From positions 2,341,665 to 2,405,664 of the forward strand of contig NZ_MQWD01000001.1 of assembly GCF_002283365.1 (NCBI RefSeq): a DNA stretch of 64,000 nucleotides, given 5' to 3'. This document shows, piece by piece, positions 50,236-59,712 of this stretch. The position numbers and the translations under genes are program-made. The DNA comes from Rubrivirga marina (lineage in GTDB: Bacteria; Bacteroidota; Rhodothermia; Rhodothermales; Rubricoccaceae). A model generated the notes under the pieces. It was given only the letters and a program-made list of their open reading frames with translations. It made no database searches and was not told where the DNA came from. Within the stretch, counting starts at the first letter, position 1; each line of letters opens with the position of its first letter.

Positions 50236-52024
50236 AGTCCTCATCCATGCGCACGCGAATGGTCCGCCGCTCGCCCGCGGCCACGCGGATCGTCCGAACG
50301 ATGGGGGCGGGGAACGCCGGGTTCGTGAACGTGAGGGTGTGGCTGCCGGGCGCGAGGATGAGCGGCCTGTCTTGCGGCGGGACCGTGTCCCACAGCTCGC
50401 CGTCGACCGTGACATCGGCCCAGGGGAAGACCTCGACGTCGATCCGGCCGACCCGCTCCCACAGGGACACCGAGGCGGCCGTCCGCTCGCCGGGCGCGAT
50501 GCGAACGCGGACGGTCTGGGGCGGGAACTCGGGATTGACCAGCGTCAGCGCGTGCTCGCCGGCCGGGAGCGACACGGCCGAGACGGGCGTCGTCCCGAGG
50601 TCGCGGTCGCCGAGGCGGACGCGCGCCCACGGTTGGGCCGAGACGGTGAGCGTCCCCATCTGGGCCGGCGCGGGCACGTCCGGCTCGTCGGTCGACGCCA
50701 CGGGCGGCGTCGGTTGGGACCTTGCGGGCGGATCGTCGTCGGGAAGCGTCGGGCTCGGCCGCGGACTCGGTGTCCGCGCAGGGTCGGCCGCGGGTGGAGC
50801 GTCGGGCACCGACGCGTCGTCGAGGGGCTCGTCGGCGGTCGAGAACTCGTCATCCGGTGTCACGAGCTCGCCGTCGGCCGAGAGGGGAGAGGGCGGCCCC
50901 GACTCGATCTCGACGGGGACGGGCGTCGGCTCCTCCGCGACCGCCGCGGGCTCACTGCCGGGACGGTTGAGCAGCACCACCGCGGCGACGAACGCGACGA
51001 CGCCACTGACGGCCAGCGCCGCTGGCCAGCGCGGGCGCCGGCGGGACGAGCGCGCGGGCCGGCGCGACATGCCGACCGGCGCCGCCTCGGTGGGCTCGTC
51101 GGGGGAGTGGGCTGGAGGTGGGGCGGGAGCAGGGCGGGCGGGCGGCTCGTAGGCCGAGGGATCCGCGAGGAACGCCGCGAGGGCCTCGCCGTCGGGCGTG
51201 CCGAGCGCGTCGAGGGCCGCGGAGAGCCGGTCGGCGGCGTCGGCCGCGCTCGGCGGCCGGGCGGCCGGGTCCTTGGCGAGCAGCGCCGCCGCGACGCCCG
51301 TGAGCGCGTCCGGGACGCGCGGGTCGGCGGCGAGCGCGGCGGTGGGATCGTCGTGAAGGACCGCGTCGAGCGTGTCGGAGGCGCCGTCGCCCGCAAACGG
51401 CGCGCGGCCGCTGAGCGCGTGGACGAGGACGGCCCCGAGCGAGAACAGGTCGGACCGCGCGTCGGCCGTCTCGCCGCGGACGATCTCCGGCGCGAGCGTC
51501 CCGAGCGTCCCCCGGACCTCGTCGTCCCGGGCGTCGGCGAGCGAGGCGAGCCCGAAGTCGGTCAGCTTGACCGCCCCCTCGGTGCCGACCATCACGTTCC
51601 GCGCCGAGACGTCGCGGTGAAGCACGCCGGCCGCGTGGACGGCGTCCAGCCCGAGCGCCGCCTCCCGCGCCACGAGCGCCGCCAACTCGGGCGGCAGCGC
51701 GCCGCAGCGGGCGACGACGCCGGCGAGGTCCTCGCCCTCGACCCACTCGGCCACGAGCTGGTCGTCGCCGGCGTGGAGCACGCGGACGACGTTGGGGTGG
51801 TCCACCTCGGCCGCGAGGCGGGCCTCCTCGGCGAACCGCGCCCGCCGCTCGGGGTCAGCCGCGTGGAGCCGCTTGAGGAGCACCATCGACCCGGACGCCT
51901 TGTCGAACGCCTTGTACACGGTCGCCACCGGACCGCGGGCGATCTCGGCGAACGGGCGGACGTCGGGGGCGTCGGTGACGATGGCAGGGGGGGCGGGGCG
52001 ACCGAAACGTACGCGTGCGCGCAC
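50234..52024 (-). CDS. Serine/threonine protein kinase with transmembrane segment and PEGA domains
   Basis: The N-terminal half is a Hanks-type kinase domain: glycine-loop region I-A-R-G-P-V-A-T-V, catalytic Lys in V-L-L-K-R-L, catalytic loop H-R-D-V-S-A-R-N-V and D-F-G-L-A. A linker follows, then a Pro/Arg stretch and a single transmembrane helix near residue 365. The C-terminus, after a long Pro/Asp/Glu-rich region, carries PEGA-type beta domains (V-R-L-G-D-R-D-L-G-T-T-P, V-T-V-D-G-E-L-W-D-T). The start is unclear because no ATG is available; the GTG at 52024 gives 596 residues. It follows the sigma-54 activator gene by 56 bases and belongs to the same minus-strand set. Confidence 0.82.
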   Translation of the reverse strand: MRARVRFGRPAPPAIVTDAPDVRPFAEIARGPVATVYKAFDKASGSMVLLKRLHAADPERRARFAEEARLAAEVDHPNVVRVLHAGDDQLVAEWVEGEDLAGVVARCGALPPELAALVAREAALGLDAVHAAGVLHRDVSARNVMVGTEGAVKLTDFGLASLADARDDEVRGTLGTLAPEIVRGETADARSDLFSLGAVLVHALSGRAPFAGDGASDTLDAVLHDDPTAALAADPRVPDALTGVAAALLAKDPAARPPSAADAADRLSAALDALGTPDGEALAAFLADPSAYEPPARPAPAPPPAHSPDEPTEAAPVGMSRRPARSSRRRPRWPAALAVSGVVAFVAAVVLLNRPGSEPAAVAEEPTPVPVEIESGPPSPLSADGELVTPDDEFSTADEPLDDASVPDAPPAADPARTPSPRPSPTLPDDDPPARSQPTPPVASTDEPDVPAPAQMGTLTVSAQPWARVRLGDRDLGTTPVSAVSLPAGEHALTLVNPEFPPQTVRVRIAPGERTAASVSLWERVGRIDVEVFPWADVTVDGELWDTVPPQDRPLILAPGSHTLTFTNPAFPAPIVRTIRVAAGERRTIRVRMDED

Positions 52025-52080
52025 TGGTGCCGGCACTCCGGGGATCGGCTTCGTCGACGCTCCGCCCGAGGCGGGCCGGG

Positions 52081-53597
<1,517 letters not shown>

Positions 53598-53598
<1 letters not shown>

Positions 53599-54599
53599 TA
53601 CAGGACGACGCTGAAGCCGGCCTCCTTCGACCGGCTCCGGTTGCCGGCCGCGTCGACGATCCAGACCGTCCAGTAGTAGTTGCCCTCGCCGAGCGTCCGC
53701 GTCACGTCGTAGCTCGTGACCGAGGCGTCGATCCCCGACTCGCTCTCGAGGAGGCGCGGGATGCCGGCCCCGTCGACCTGGTAGAGGTCGACGCGGTACG
53801 TGAACGTGAACGGGATCTGGGCCGGGCGCCACACGAGCGTGGGCGACGGGTCGGAGATGGTCTCCGTCCCCTGGGGCGAGGCCGTGAGCGGCGTCTGCTC
53901 GACGACGCGGACGAGCGTCATCGGTGCCCCGGTGCCGACGTTGCCGTTCACGTCCGTGACCTCGATGCGGAGCGGGCGGCCGAGGAACGCCTGGACCTGG
54001 CCGCCGGGCAGCTGCGCGGCGTCGAACTTGCCCTCGTAATGCCCTGGGGCCACCTGCGTGAGCGCGATGCGGAAGCCGATGTCGTCGACGACGAGCTCGA
54101 CGCCGTTCACGTCCGTCGCGCGGTCCCTGTCGGTCACGATGGCCTCGACCTCGAGCTGGAACAGGGACGACTCCTGGACCCACTGCTCGATGTGGACCGT
54201 CCGGGCGTTCTGAGTCAGGATCACCGGGAGCGCGTCGAGACGGAAGTCGACCCTCGCCGTCTGGCCGGCGCGCACCGAGACCGTGTCCGTCTCGGTGCGG
54301 AGCCCCTCCCCCTCAGCCATGACCACGTACTCCCCCTTCGGGACGCGGTCGATCATGAACTCGCCCATCGCGTTGCTCGCCGTCATTCGCTCGATCCCCC
54401 CCCCGCCGAGGGGACGGACGCGCACGCTAACGCCCTCCCGCGCGGGCGTCGATGGGTAGATCCCCCCCACGGAGCCAAGAACCGCGCCCTCGTCCTCGTA
54501 GCGCTCGGACTCCGGGTCGAACGGATTGTCGTGCGGCGCCGAGTCCATGCAGCCGGCGAGGGCCAGGATCAGCAGGAGGGCGGTCGGGTAGCGAAGCAC
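53598..54599 (-). CDS. Carboxypeptidase-regulatory-like lipoprotein
   Basis: The 333-residue product starts at a GTG and has a signal peptide ending L-A-G-C (lipobox near residue 17). An N-terminal domain resembles carboxypeptidase-regulatory (CarboxypepD_reg) modules (M-G-E-F-M-I-D-R-V-P-K-G-E-Y-V-V). The middle is beta-sandwich-like with I-V-T-D-R-D-R-A-T-D-V-N-G. The final part looks fibronectin type III-like (Y-R-V-D-L-Y-Q-V, Y-Y-W-T-V-W-I-V-D-A-A-G-N). It is the first gene of the lipoprotein / sigma-54 activator / kinase set; the stop TAG overlaps the activator GTG by one base. A TATCTTCG promoter-like box lies 21 bases upstream on this strand. Confidence 0.8.
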
Positions 54600-54620
54600 G
54601 GATGCGACGTCGGGGGGTGT

Positions 54621-54628
54621 CGAAGATA
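54621..54628 (-). promoter_or_regulatory. Candidate -7 promoter box of the lipoprotein / sigma-54 activator / kinase set
   Basis: On the minus strand this reads TATCTTCG, 21 bases before the GTG start at 54599. Confidence 0.5.
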
Positions 54629-54640
54629 GGTGCGAGTGGG

Positions 54641-54666
54641 CCCGCCTCGGCGCCGGGGTGGGCGGG
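54641..54666. repeat. Degenerate GC palindrome upstream of the lipoprotein gene
   Basis: CCCGCCTCGGCGCCGGGGTGGGCGGG: the outer arms pair but the inner part is altered. It lies about 15 bases upstream of the promoter box. Confidence 0.5.
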
Positions 54667-54804
54667 ACCGTGGGTGTGGCGTCAACGTCTTCGAGGACGT
54701 GAGCGTACCGCGGAGGTGTCGAGCCTCTGCGAAGCCCGTCGACGGGCGGCGACGCACGCTCGGTGCGCGGGGGTGCGCACCGACTGCGCGGGGCCCGAAC
54801 ACGG

Positions 54805-54838
54805 AGCGCCCCGCCGGGCCGAGGCCGGGCGGGGCGCT
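54805..54838 (-). terminator. Strong hairpin with arms like those at 47903-47935
   Basis: AGCGCCCCGCC (54805-54815) pairs perfectly with GGCGGGGCGCT (54828-54838). On the minus strand it stands 40 bases after the stop of the small frame at 54879 and is followed by CCGTGTTCGG. Orientation is not certain. Confidence 0.45.
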
Positions 54839-54878
54839 GGGGGGACGACTGGGGCGTCGCGACCGGGGCGCTCGTCGG

Positions 54879-54971
54879 TCAGCTCCGCGTGCGGGACCGC
54901 TCGGGGCGGGCGGCCAAGAGTAGGAGCGCGAGGAGAGCCGCCGGCACCGCGAGTTGAAGCGCAAGAACCAT
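54879..54971 (-). CDS. Possible 30-residue membrane peptide
   Basis: On the minus strand ATG at 54971 opens a 30-codon frame: M-V-L-A-L-Q, then an Ala/Leu helix (A-A-L-L-A-L-L-L-L), then A-A-R-P-E-R-S and a basic tail before TGA. The pattern is that of a tiny single-pass membrane protein. A hairpin of terminator type stands 40 bases beyond the stop. Composition bias in GC-rich DNA (Ala/Leu/Arg) makes a chance frame quite possible. Confidence 0.3.
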   Translation of the reverse strand: MVLALQLAVPAALLALLLLAARPERSRTRS

Positions 54972-55163
54972 GACGTGCGGCGGCTGGTGAACGGGGACAG
55001 GGGGACATTCGTAAAGACGCCCTTCGAGTTGCGGAGCGTCGACGAAACCGCCCCATCTGTCGGAGGCATCTGTCGAACGGGCCGACTGGAGCAGTCAATC
55101 GCTTCGGGTAACCGCAACAATGGTGCCGCCGGTAACCTCCGCTCCCCCCTTCACCGCCCCCTC

Positions 55164-55523
55164 ATGCCCCGACACGTCACCGCCCCCACCCGCATCCCCG
55201 TTCCCGGCGACAAGACCATCAAGGAACACGTCGGCCGGGTGAACACCGGGACCTCGAGCCTCTCGGTCGCCCACATGATCGCGCCGCCGGGATGGCAAGA
55301 GCCGGCCCAAGCGCCTGCGTTCGACGAGGTCACGATCGTCGTCCGCGGGACGATGCGCGTCGAGTACGACGGTGGCCACCTGGATGTCGAGGCGGGCGAG
55401 ACGGTCCTCTGCGAGGCGGGCGAGCGGATCCGGTATCTGAATCCGTCGGAGGCGGACGAGTGCGAGTACTGGGCCATCTGCACCCCCGCCTTCTCGCCGG
55501 ACGCCGTACACCGCGAGGCGTAG
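55164..55523 (+). CDS. Small cupin-domain protein
   Basis: The 119-residue product is a single cupin barrel: I-A-P-P-G-W, T-I-V-V-R-G-T-M-R-V-E-Y-D-G-G, V-E-A-G-E-T-V-L-C-E-A-G-E-R-I-R-Y, and a C-terminal E-Y-W-A-I-C-T-P. The usual first-motif histidines of metal-binding cupins (H-x-H) are not seen, so it may bind a ligand or lack a metal. It has no signal peptide. The DUF3095 gene starts 61 bases after it. Start at 55164 fits the first conserved strand. Confidence 0.85.
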   Translation: MPRHVTAPTRIPVPGDKTIKEHVGRVNTGTSSLSVAHMIAPPGWQEPAQAPAFDEVTIVVRGTMRVEYDGGHLDVEAGETVLCEAGERIRYLNPSEADECEYWAICTPAFSPDAVHREA

Positions 55524-55584
55524 GACGCGACCGACGGGGAGGTCCGTCGGGCACTCGCCACCGTGGGCCCGCGTTCGGCCGGAG

Positions 55585-56742
55585 ATGTCCACAGACTTCT
55601 ACGCCCGCCTCCTCCCTGTCGATCGCTTCGAGCAACTCGTCGAAGACGCGGCATACACCCCGCTCCCCGCTGACTGGTCCGTCGTGCTGACCGACGTCGT
55701 CGGGTCGACCGAGGCCGTCCGGGCCGGCCGCTACCGCGAGGTCAACTACGTCGGGGCGGCGTCGATCGCGGCCGTCCTCAACGCTGCCGGCCGGGCCGAC
55801 CTCCCGTTCGTGTTCGGCGGCGACGGCGCGACGCTCGTGGTCCCGCCCGAGCACGTCGGCGCCGGGCTCGCCGCGCTGGCCGCCCTCCAGGAGCACGCCC
55901 GCGACCGCCTCAACCTTGGTCTCCGCGTCGGGACGGTGCCCCTCCACGCGGTCCGCGCAGCGGGGCACGAGGTGGCCGTCGCCCGGTACCAAGCGTCGGA
56001 GAACTACGCGCAGGCGCTCTTCCGCGGGACCGGCCTGGGGTGGGCGGAGGACCAGGTCAAGGACCCCTCGACGTCCGATCGGTGGGCGAGCCGGGCCTCG
56101 CCGCGGGAGAGCGACGGGGACCCGTACGAGGGGCTCGAGTGCCGGTGGCAGGACGTCAAGAGCCCGCGAGGCGAGACCGTCTCCCTCCTCATCGAGGCCG
56201 TCAGCGATGACCGTGACGTGACGTACCGCGAGGTGCTCGGCCTCATCGGCGAGGTCTACGGCGCCGACTCGGCGCACCCCGTCGCGCTCGACCGGCTCCG
56301 GCTGGCGACGACACCGGCCAAGTTCGGCCCCGAGGTCCGCCTTCGGCACCCCGACCGGCCGCTCCGCCGGCGCGCGACGCTGTGGGCGCTCAACGTGATC
56401 GGCCGCGTCCTCATTCGGTTCGGCATCGAGACGTCCGAGACCGACTGGGAGCGGTATCCCAAGCTGTTCCGCGCCTCGACCGACTACCGCAAGTTCGATG
56501 GCGTCCTGCGGATGGTTCTTGCGGGCGGGCCCGAGGAGCGAGCGCGGCTCGAGGCCGCTCTCGACCGACTGTACGAGGAAGGCCGGCTGGCGTACGGCCT
56601 CCACGTCTCCGACCGCGCCGTCCTCACGTGCCTCGTCTACCGGCGGATGGGCCAGCAGGTCCACTTCGTGGATGGGGCCGGCGGCGGCTACACGAGCGCG
56701 GCCGTCGGCTTCAAGCGCCGCCGCAAGGCGCTCGCCGGCTGA
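55585..56742 (+). CDS. DUF3095 (nucleotide-cyclase-like) protein
   Basis: The 385-residue protein starts F-Y-A-R-L-L-P-V and matches DUF3095. Its N-terminal half has V-V-L-T-D-V-V-G-S-T-E-A-V (compare the D-x-x-G-S-T metal-binding start of class III cyclases) and F-V-F-G-G-D-G-A-T (position of the cyclase G-D-E loop). The C-terminal half is helical with Y-R-K-F-D-G-V-L-R-M. The family is poorly studied; a cyclase-like fold is suggested by these motifs, while catalysis is not proved because the second acidic residue of the GDE loop is replaced. It probably belongs to one transcript with the cupin gene. Confidence 0.85.
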   Translation: MSTDFYARLLPVDRFEQLVEDAAYTPLPADWSVVLTDVVGSTEAVRAGRYREVNYVGAASIAAVLNAAGRADLPFVFGGDGATLVVPPEHVGAGLAALAALQEHARDRLNLGLRVGTVPLHAVRAAGHEVAVARYQASENYAQALFRGTGLGWAEDQVKDPSTSDRWASRASPRESDGDPYEGLECRWQDVKSPRGETVSLLIEAVSDDRDVTYREVLGLIGEVYGADSAHPVALDRLRLATTPAKFGPEVRLRHPDRPLRRRATLWALNVIGRVLIRFGIETSETDWERYPKLFRASTDYRKFDGVLRMVLAGGPEERARLEAALDRLYEEGRLAYGLHVSDRAVLTCLVYRRMGQQVHFVDGAGGGYTSAAVGFKRRRKALAG

Positions 56743-56774
56743 CCGCCTCCACCTCGGCGCCGAGGCGGGCGGGG
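56743..56774. repeat. GC palindrome between DUF3095 gene and kinase gene
   Basis: CCGCCTC-CA-CCTCGGCGCCGAGG-CGGGCGGGG; the left arm has an inserted CCA relative to other members. Confidence 0.55.
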
Positions 56775-56838
56775 CCGGCCCGCGCTTGATGTCGCGCCCG
56801 TGGGGGCCGATACCCCTCGCGCGCCCACTCGACCCCCG

Positions 56839-58086
56839 ATGGTCCTCACAGAGACCACCCCGCTCGGCCGGCCAGCCGAGTCGCCCGAGACGACCCTCGC
56901 CCGGCTCCGCCGCCTCCTCGACGTCAGCGTCGCGCTCAACGCCTACGGCGACACGTCCCGGCTGCTCGACTACATCGCCCAGACGACGACCGACGTCCTC
57001 GACTGCGAGGCCGCCTCGATCCTCCTGTTCGACGAGGTCACGGGTGCGCTCCGGTTCGAGGCCGCGACGGGGGTCGCCGGGTCGACGCTCGTCGGAACCG
57101 AGGTCCCGCTTCTCGGCAGCTTGGCCGGCACGACGTTCCGAGAGAACCGGATCCTCTACGCCGCCGACACCGACGCCGATGCCCGCCACCACAAGGCGAC
57201 CGACCGGCGCACCGGCTTCGCCACGCGCTCGCTGGTCGGCGTCCCGATGCGGATCGACGGGAGTCCCGTCGGCGTGCTCCAGGCGCTGAATCCCCGCCGC
57301 GAGGCGTTCGACCGGGCCGACGCCGAGGCCCTCCTCATCGTCGCGTCTCAGGCGGCCGTCGCGATCCGGAACGCGCGCCACGAGGCGGCGCTCCGCCGGG
57401 CCCACGACCGGCTTTCCGAGCTCGACCGGCTCAAGACCGACTTCATGGCCATCGCCTCCCACGAGCTCCGGACGCCGATCACGGCGGTCCAGGGCTTCGG
57501 GGCGATCCTCGCCGAGGAGGTCCGCGGCGACCTCCACGGGTTCGCCGCCGCCGTCGTCAAGGCCGGCGACCGGATGATGGACGTCGTCGAGACCATCGAC
57601 GTGATGGCCGAGCTCCGCGCGAGGACGGGCGTCCACCCCGGCGCGCTGACGTCCCTGGCGGGCGTCCTGCGGGACGCCGCCGCCGAGTGGGCGCCGCACG
57701 CCGAGATCGCCCTCCCGCCCGGACCGCTCCTCGTGGAGGGCGACGGCCGCCGACTCCGGCTCGCGTTCCGCAACCTCCTCCGCAACGCCGTGCAGTTCTC
57801 GGCCCCCGACGGCCCCGTCCGCCTCGGCGCCGAGGTGGCCCACGCCGAGGTCCGTGTCGCCGTCGCCGACGAGGGGCGTGGCCTTGACACCCGCGACCTC
57901 GAGCGGGTCTTCGAGGCGTACGTCCAGGTCTCGGACCCCGACCACCGCGACCACGAGGGGCTCGGCGTCGGGCTGACGGTCGCCCGCGCGGTCGTGCTCC
58001 AGCACGGGGGGCGGCTCTGGGCGGAGAGCCCAGGGCCCGGCCGCGGCGCCACGTTCCACGCCCGGCTCCCGCTGGCCGCCGCCTAG
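56839..58086 (+). CDS. GAF-domain histidine kinase
   Basis: A 415-residue cytoplasmic sensor kinase. The GAF domain covers residues 30-175 (A-S-I-L-L-F-D-E, L-V-G-V-P-M-R-I-D-G-S-P-V-G-V-L-Q), then a short coiled coil leads to HisKA with phospho-acceptor His208 (A-S-H-E-L-R-T-P-I). HATPase follows with N-L-L-R-N-A-V-Q-F-S, D-E-G-R-G-L and G-L-G-V-G-L-T-V-A-R. No transmembrane segment. The response regulator partner is not adjacent; the NarL-type regulator at 62662 is not an obvious match because HisKA kinases normally pair with OmpR-type regulators. ATG 56839 was preferred over an earlier in-frame start at 56800. A decayed kinase end of the same type follows downstream. Confidence 0.9.
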   Translation: MVLTETTPLGRPAESPETTLARLRRLLDVSVALNAYGDTSRLLDYIAQTTTDVLDCEAASILLFDEVTGALRFEAATGVAGSTLVGTEVPLLGSLAGTTFRENRILYAADTDADARHHKATDRRTGFATRSLVGVPMRIDGSPVGVLQALNPRREAFDRADAEALLIVASQAAVAIRNARHEAALRRAHDRLSELDRLKTDFMAIASHELRTPITAVQGFGAILAEEVRGDLHGFAAAVVKAGDRMMDVVETIDVMAELRARTGVHPGALTSLAGVLRDAAAEWAPHAEIALPPGPLLVEGDGRRLRLAFRNLLRNAVQFSAPDGPVRLGAEVAHAEVRVAVADEGRGLDTRDLERVFEAYVQVSDPDHRDHEGLGVGLTVARAVVLQHGGRLWAESPGPGRGATFHARLPLAAA

Positions 58087-58559
58087 TTCGGGCTCTCGCG
58101 GGGAGTCTCGCAGGCAGAAAAGGGGGGGCGCCTGCGTGCAACGTTGGACAGGCACGGCAAACTCGCCCTGCCGTGCACGGAATCGGAGCGGGTCGAAGAC
58201 GGCGAGGGAAGGGCGTCGGGAGGAACGGACGCCCACGTCATCGACGCTCTCGGTCTCTCGCGACGGAATCCCAACGACCCCGACGCGGTCCTCCGGTGGG
58301 TCGACGGCGCCGCGCCCTCGACCCCTCGGCCACATCGCTGGCTCGCTGGGGGATCGTCCACCACCGCGGTCAGCTGTGGGCCGAGTGCCCCGGCCTCGGG
58401 AAGGGGACGACGTTCCACCTGTCGCTCCCGCTCCTGGGGTCGTCCGCCTCGGCGTCTCGCCGGGGGGGCGGAGCTTGCGAGCCGAGGCCGCCCGTCCTCG
58501 CTGGAGGTGGGACCGGCCCCGCACGGCCGCGCGTAGGCCCCGGCCCGCCCTGCCGTCTC
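58087..58559. other. Spacer with kinase remnant and hairpins
   Basis: Besides the remnant at 58335-58445 the stretch contains a GCAGGC/GCCTGC hairpin near 58112-58132 that could end the kinase transcript, a GCACGGC/GCCGTGC inverted repeat near 58152-58176 and a palindrome-like CCGCCTCGG...CCGAGGC pair near 58444-58488. I see no other gene. Confidence 0.45.
58335..58445 (+). pseudogene. Remnant of a histidine kinase C-terminus
   Basis: One plus-strand frame reads S-L-A-R-W-G-I-V-H-H-R-G-Q-L-W-A-E-C-P-G-L-G-K-G-T-T-F and then H-L-S-L-P-L-L, which is the end of an HATPase domain (normal form: A-R-x-V-V-x-x-H-G-G-x-L-W-A-E-S-P-G-x-G-x-G-T-T-F). The residues before it do not look like a kinase, and nothing upstream in any frame restores the rest. 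It is probably a degraded duplicate of the adjacent kinase, or a fragment left by a deletion. Confidence 0.65.
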
Positions 58560-59684
58560 GTGCCGAACCCGTTCCTCTCCGCGCTCGTCGCCGCCGAGCG
58601 TGCCGTCGACCATTCCGTCTCTCGCATCCGCCGCCGCTTCGGACTCTGGGACGACCTCCACGTCCTCCCGTACCACGGCCTCGGCAGGCCCGACCGCGTC
58701 CGCCTGCTCGGCCGCGTCCTCGACGACGAGGAGGTCGACCACGAAGGAGCGCTGACCCGGTGGGAGAGCGTCCGTCTGAACGCCCGCCGGTTCCTCAGCG
58801 ACGAGGTGCCCCACGCCCGGCTGGCCGTCACCCTCGGCCGCCGGACCGTCGAGGTGACGACGGACGACGACGGGTTCTACGACCTCGACCTCGCCGCCGA
58901 TCTCCCCGACGGTCCCCTCTGGCGGGAGGCCGTCGTCCGCCTCCTCGAGCCCGCCGAGGCCGACCGCCCTGCGCCCGAGGTGGTCCACCGTTTCCAGGTG
59001 CCGCCTCCCGGCGCCCGGTTCGTCCTCGTCTCCGACCTCGACGACACCGTCGTGCGGACCGGCGCCACCGACAAGATCCGGTTCGCGCGCGTGGTGATGC
59101 TCAACAACGCCACCACGCGCGAGGTCTTCCCCGGTGTCGGCGCGTGGTACCGGGCGCTGGGGGAGGAGGGCGGCGTGGCGACGAACCCCGTCGTCTACCT
59201 GTCGTCGTCGCCGTGGAACCTGTACCGCCAGTTCGTCGGGACGCTGGAGCACCGCGACGTGCCGCCGGGCGCCGTGTACCTCAAGAACTTCGGCGTCGAC
59301 CCCGGGGTGTTCATCAAGTCCGGCCACCTCGACCACAAGCTCGCCCGGATCCGCGAGGTGCTGAGCTTCTACCCCGACCTTCCCGCCGTCCTCGTTGGCG
59401 ACAGCGGGCAGGAGGACGCCGAGATCTACCAGCAGGCCGTCGCCCGGTACCCGGGCCGCGTCCGGGCCGTGTTCATCCGGGACGTGGGCGACCCGGCGCG
59501 GACGCGGGAGGTCGACCGGATCGCCCGCGACGTTGAGGCCCGCGGCGTCCCGATGCGCAGGATCGAGACCACGGCCGAGGCCGCCGAGGCCGCCGCCGAG
59601 CTGGGGCTGATCGAGGCCCGGGCCGTCGAGCGCGTCCGCGAGGCCGCCGCTCGCGAACGGGGCGAGGTCGACGGGAGCGCCTGA
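58560..59684 (+). CDS. DUF2183 (App1-like phosphatidate phosphatase) protein
   Basis: The 374-residue product has V-L-P-Y-H-G-L-G-R-P-D-R-V-R-L-L-G-R-V-L near the N-terminus, and the catalytic L-V-S-D-L-D-D-T-V motif (DxDxT/V phosphatase signature) near residue 160. Then come V-Y-L-S-S-S-P-W-N-L-Y, F-I-K-S-G-H-L-D-H-K and L-V-G-D-S-G-Q-E-D. This is the App1/DUF2183 family of HAD-like phosphatidate phosphatases. I chose a GTG at 58560 because the conserved domain begins soon after; an open frame extends upstream through the kinase remnant. It converges with gyrA across a palindrome. Confidence 0.88.
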   Translation: MPNPFLSALVAAERAVDHSVSRIRRRFGLWDDLHVLPYHGLGRPDRVRLLGRVLDDEEVDHEGALTRWESVRLNARRFLSDEVPHARLAVTLGRRTVEVTTDDDGFYDLDLAADLPDGPLWREAVVRLLEPAEADRPAPEVVHRFQVPPPGARFVLVSDLDDTVVRTGATDKIRFARVVMLNNATTREVFPGVGAWYRALGEEGGVATNPVVYLSSSPWNLYRQFVGTLEHRDVPPGAVYLKNFGVDPGVFIKSGHLDHKLARIREVLSFYPDLPAVLVGDSGQEDAEIYQQAVARYPGRVRAVFIRDVGDPARTREVDRIARDVEARGVPMRRIETTAEAAEAAAELGLIEARAVERVREAAARERGEVDGSA

Positions 59685-59689
59685 CCCGG

Positions 59690-59712
59690 CCCGCCTCGGC
59701 GCCGAGGCGGGC
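59690..59712. repeat. GC palindrome between convergent DUF2183 gene and gyrA
   Basis: Perfect CCCGCCTCGG-CG-CCGAGGCGGG stem filling the whole 28-base space between the two stop codons. It is well placed as a bidirectional terminator. Confidence 0.75.

Larger units (their letters stand above)
54600..55163. other. Long spacer between divergent genes
   Basis: Holds the promoter box (54621-54628), a GC palindrome (54641-54666), a GCCCGTCGACGGGC inverted repeat (54737-54750), a strong hairpin (54805-54838) and one small minus-strand frame (54879-54971). The 55001-55140 part is less GC-rich than its surroundings, as expected for a promoter region of the cupin gene. I see no further gene. Confidence 0.5.

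Noticed and set aside
56800-56838. Upstream start for the GAF kinase at 56800
   Set aside because: Adds 13 Pro/Arg residues without support and overlaps the GATACCCC stretch that looks like promoter sequence.
55330-58524. 1064-codon minus-strand frame
   Set aside because: Antisense to the cupin, DUF3095 and kinase genes, with highly biased composition.
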